Shown here: piece by piece, positions 5,378-11,170 of the stretch
Numbering within the stretch: the stretch's first letter is position 1
Layout of the letters: every line of letters starts with the position of its first letter
Assembly (NCBI GenBank): GCA_023437285.1
Contig: JAEZGP010000116.1
Span: forward strand, 1 to 11,170
Length of the DNA: 11,170 bases
Direction: 5' to 3'
DNA from: Actinomycetes bacterium
GTDB taxonomy: Bacteria > Actinomycetota > Actinomycetes > Mycobacteriales > Micromonosporaceae
Notes under the pieces: generated by a model
Databases searched by the model: none
What the model was told of the DNA's origin: nothing
What the model saw: the letters and a program-made list of their open reading frames with translations, nothing else
Made by a program: the position numbers and the translations under genes

Positions 5378-5767
5378 ATGGCGAAGCTGAGCACCGACGA
5401 ACTGCTTGAGACCTTCAAGGAGATGACCCTCATCGAGCTCTCGGACTTCGTGAAGAAGTTCGAGGAGGTCTTCGAGGTCACCGCCGCGGCCCCCGTTGCC
5501 GTTGCCGCCGCTGGCGGCGGCGGTGGCGCCGCCGAGGCCCCCGCCGAGGAGGAGAAGGACGAGTTCGACGTCATCCTCGAGTCGGACGGCGGCAAGAAGA
5601 TCAACGTGATCAAGGTCGTCCGCGAGCTGACCGGCCTGGGCCTCAAGGAGGCGAAGGACCTCGTCGAGGCCGCGCCGAAGGCCGTCCTCGAGAAGGCCAA
5701 CAAGGAGACCGCCGACAAGGCGAAGGCGAAGCTCGAGGGCGAAGGCGCCAAGGTCACCCTCAAGTAG
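5378..5767 (+). CDS. rplL: 50S ribosomal protein L7/L12
   Basis: L7/L12 is the multicopy stalk protein that recruits translation factors and stimulates their GTP hydrolysis. The 129-residue product has the classic three parts. The N-terminal dimerization and L10-binding helices are at about 1-35 ([29 protein letters not shown]). A flexible Ala/Gly/Glu hinge follows at 36-60, with an AAAGGGGGAA stretch. The C-terminal domain, from [36 protein letters not shown], runs to the end. I chose the ATG at 5378, preceded by GAAAGGAAG (5361-5369); an in-frame start at 5258 would add 40 residues read through the 54-bp repeats and is not credible. It is followed by a strong terminator, as expected for a highly expressed gene separated from rpoB. 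Confidence 0.97.
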   Translation: MAKLSTDELLETFKEMTLIELSDFVKKFEEVFEVTAAAPVAVAAAGGGGGAAEAPAEEEKDEFDVILESDGGKKINVIKVVRELTGLGLKEAKDLVEAAPKAVLEKANKETADKAKAKLEGEGAKVTLK

Positions 5768-5784
5768 TTCCGCGCGTCGCGCGT

Positions 5785-5831
5785 CTGTGGGCGCCCTCCG
5801 TACGGGGGGCGCCCACAGTGTTCTTATCGTT
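5785..5831 (+). terminator. Terminator/attenuator after rplL
   Basis: A 15-bp stem pairs 5785-5799 with 5804-5818, with one T-G wobble and the loop GTAC, then TGTTCTTATCGTT. In E. coli a comparable site lets only a fraction of polymerases continue into rpoB. Here the hairpin is strong and rpoB has its own promoter, so most read-through is probably blocked. The stem starts 17 bases after the rplL stop. Confidence 0.85.
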
Positions 5832-6105
5832 GCTGTCGGGTTAAAGGATCATTGATTTGTCCCTGTTTGACCCGTCTCATAACCGTCACATGGTCCAGAG
5901 CCCTTGACGCGGCGCGATGAGCCATGCACGCTGAATCCGCAACGCCTTTCGGGGCGGTGCGACGGCCCCTCAGATCCACAGCACAGTTCACCGCTTGCAC
6001 GGATCACGTGCCGCGGTCGCGGTCCACGGGAGTCGCCAGGTACGGATAGCGGAGGACGGGTCCGACGAAAATTCGGACACGTTTGGGAGCACGTGCGCGG
6101 GTGAC
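5832..6105. other. Gene-free stretch upstream of the rpoB promoter
   Basis: I see no gene here. Possible weak promoter parts are TTGACG (5904-5909) with CACGCT 17 bp downstream, and a TTGACC at 5867-5872 with no good -10. A small hairpin GTCCGA/TCGGAC (6060-6065/6073-6078) with an A-rich loop lies just before the main promoter. A short AT-richer patch (about 5832-5890) stands out from the GC-rich surroundings. An upstream secondary rpoB promoter is possible but not supported strongly. Confidence 0.4.
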
Positions 6106-6134
6106 TTGCCAGCGGGTAGCCCAGCGGCTACACT
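6106..6134 (+). promoter_or_regulatory. Main rpoB-rpoC promoter
   Basis: TTGCCA (6106-6111) and TACACT (6129-6134) have ideal 17-bp spacing, giving a start near 6141 and an untranslated leader of about 120 bases. The -10 is identical to that of the tRNA-Trp promoter. It lies 270 bp after the rplL terminator, so rpoBC can be expressed independently of the ribosomal protein genes. Confidence 0.7.
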
Positions 6135-6210
6135 GCTAGTTTGCGCTGCCTCCTCATGTGGCCTCTGCCGGTACATGTCCTTTTATGGGCTATTTCCGAA
6201 CGGGGTCTGT

Positions 6211-6242
6211 TGGGGTGCACGCGAAACGGCCGTTGCACCACA
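6211..6242 (+). promoter_or_regulatory. Hairpin in the rpoB leader just before the ribosome binding site
   Basis: GGTGCA (6214-6219) pairs with TGCACC (6234-6239) and TG/CA may extend the stem beyond a G-A mismatch. The 14-base loop can partly close internally (CG with CG). It ends 8 bases before the Shine-Dalgarno GGAAGGA (6250-6256). A role in translational control of rpoB is possible but not shown. Confidence 0.4.
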
Positions 6243-6262
6243 GGTCCTCGGAAGGACGCATC

Positions 6263-9700
<3,438 letters not shown>

Positions 9701-9707
9701 TCGGGAC

Positions 9708-9737
9708 CGGTCCGGGTCGCCACGGCGGCCCGGACCG
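9708..9737 (+). promoter_or_regulatory. Strong 13-bp hairpin between rpoB and rpoC
   Basis: Positions 9708-9720 pair with 9725-9737 (13 bp, one T-G wobble) around the loop CACG. It starts 8 bases after the rpoB stop and is followed by C-rich sequence without a T-run. The rpoC start lies about 50 bases further on. It most likely marks an RNA processing or stability site; partial termination cannot be excluded. Confidence 0.6.
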
Positions 9738-9750
9738 CAGCCCCTCCTGA

Positions 9751-11170
<1,420 letters not shown>

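Noticed and set aside
3833..6150. Shared 11-mer TTTGCGCTGCC at 3833-3843 and 6140-6150
   Set aside because: Several 11-base matches are expected by chance in 11 kb of GC-rich sequence, and the contexts (terminator arm and rpoB leader) are unrelated.
6215..6220. GTGCAC in the rpoB leader as an isolated copy of the array motif
   Set aside because: Only the 6-base core matches; the flanking CGCC/GGCG arms are missing and a 6-mer is expected a few times in this length.
6158..6262. GTG start 35 codons upstream for rpoB
   Set aside because: It lies about 17 bases after the predicted transcription start without a Shine-Dalgarno, and the extension does not resemble RpoB N-termini.

Overview
The window is high-GC DNA (roughly two thirds G+C by eye) carrying the conserved actinobacterial translation/transcription cluster hadAB-like, tRNA-Trp, secE, nusG, rplK-rplA, rplJ-rplL, rpoB-rpoC. 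All genes lie on the + strand. GTG and TTG starts (secE, nusG, rpoC with GTG; rpoB with TTG), the (3R)-hydroxyacyl dehydratase pair next to tRNA-Trp, and RpoB/RpoC sequences close to the mycobacterial proteins as I remember them place the organism in Actinomycetota. The family Micromonosporaceae or a relative is my guess, not something the sequence proves.

Layout: 66-929 holds two small hotdog-fold dehydratase genes, the first apparently leaderless. A promoter at 951-980 then serves tRNA-Trp (1045-1117) and probably secE (1288-1665) and nusG (1724-2446). rplK (2569-3003) and rplA (3069-3782) follow and end at a strong 16-bp hairpin terminator. An 898-bp gene-free stretch (3783-4680) comes next. 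Its first half is a tandem array of about ten 22-bp palindromes spaced 41-42 bp apart; then come a small GC-rich 24-bp repeat, a promoter, and an L10-type mRNA leader ending in an intrinsic terminator. rplJ (4681-5217) and rplL (5378-5767) are separated by a near-perfect 54-bp duplication that forms two hairpins. A 15-bp hairpin terminator after rplL, about 270 bp of quiet sequence and a good promoter (6106-6134) precede rpoB (6263-9700). A 13-bp hairpin separates rpoB from rpoC, which runs off the window end (9790-11170, 460 complete codons).

Functionally, SecE is the essential translocon subunit and NusG couples RNA polymerase to ribosomes or Rho. L11, L1, L10 and L7/L12 build the ribosomal GTPase-associated centre and L1 stalk. 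RpoB and RpoC form the RNA polymerase active cleft. Nearly every intercistronic gap contains a stable hairpin, so the cluster looks like one transcription domain tuned by internal promoters, attenuators and processing sites.

The genes themselves are ordinary. The unusual item is the phased palindrome array at 3880-4276, whose mean spacing of about 41.7 bp is close to four helical turns. It looks like a multi-site protein-binding platform or a REP/BIME-like repeat cluster; its function is unknown to me.
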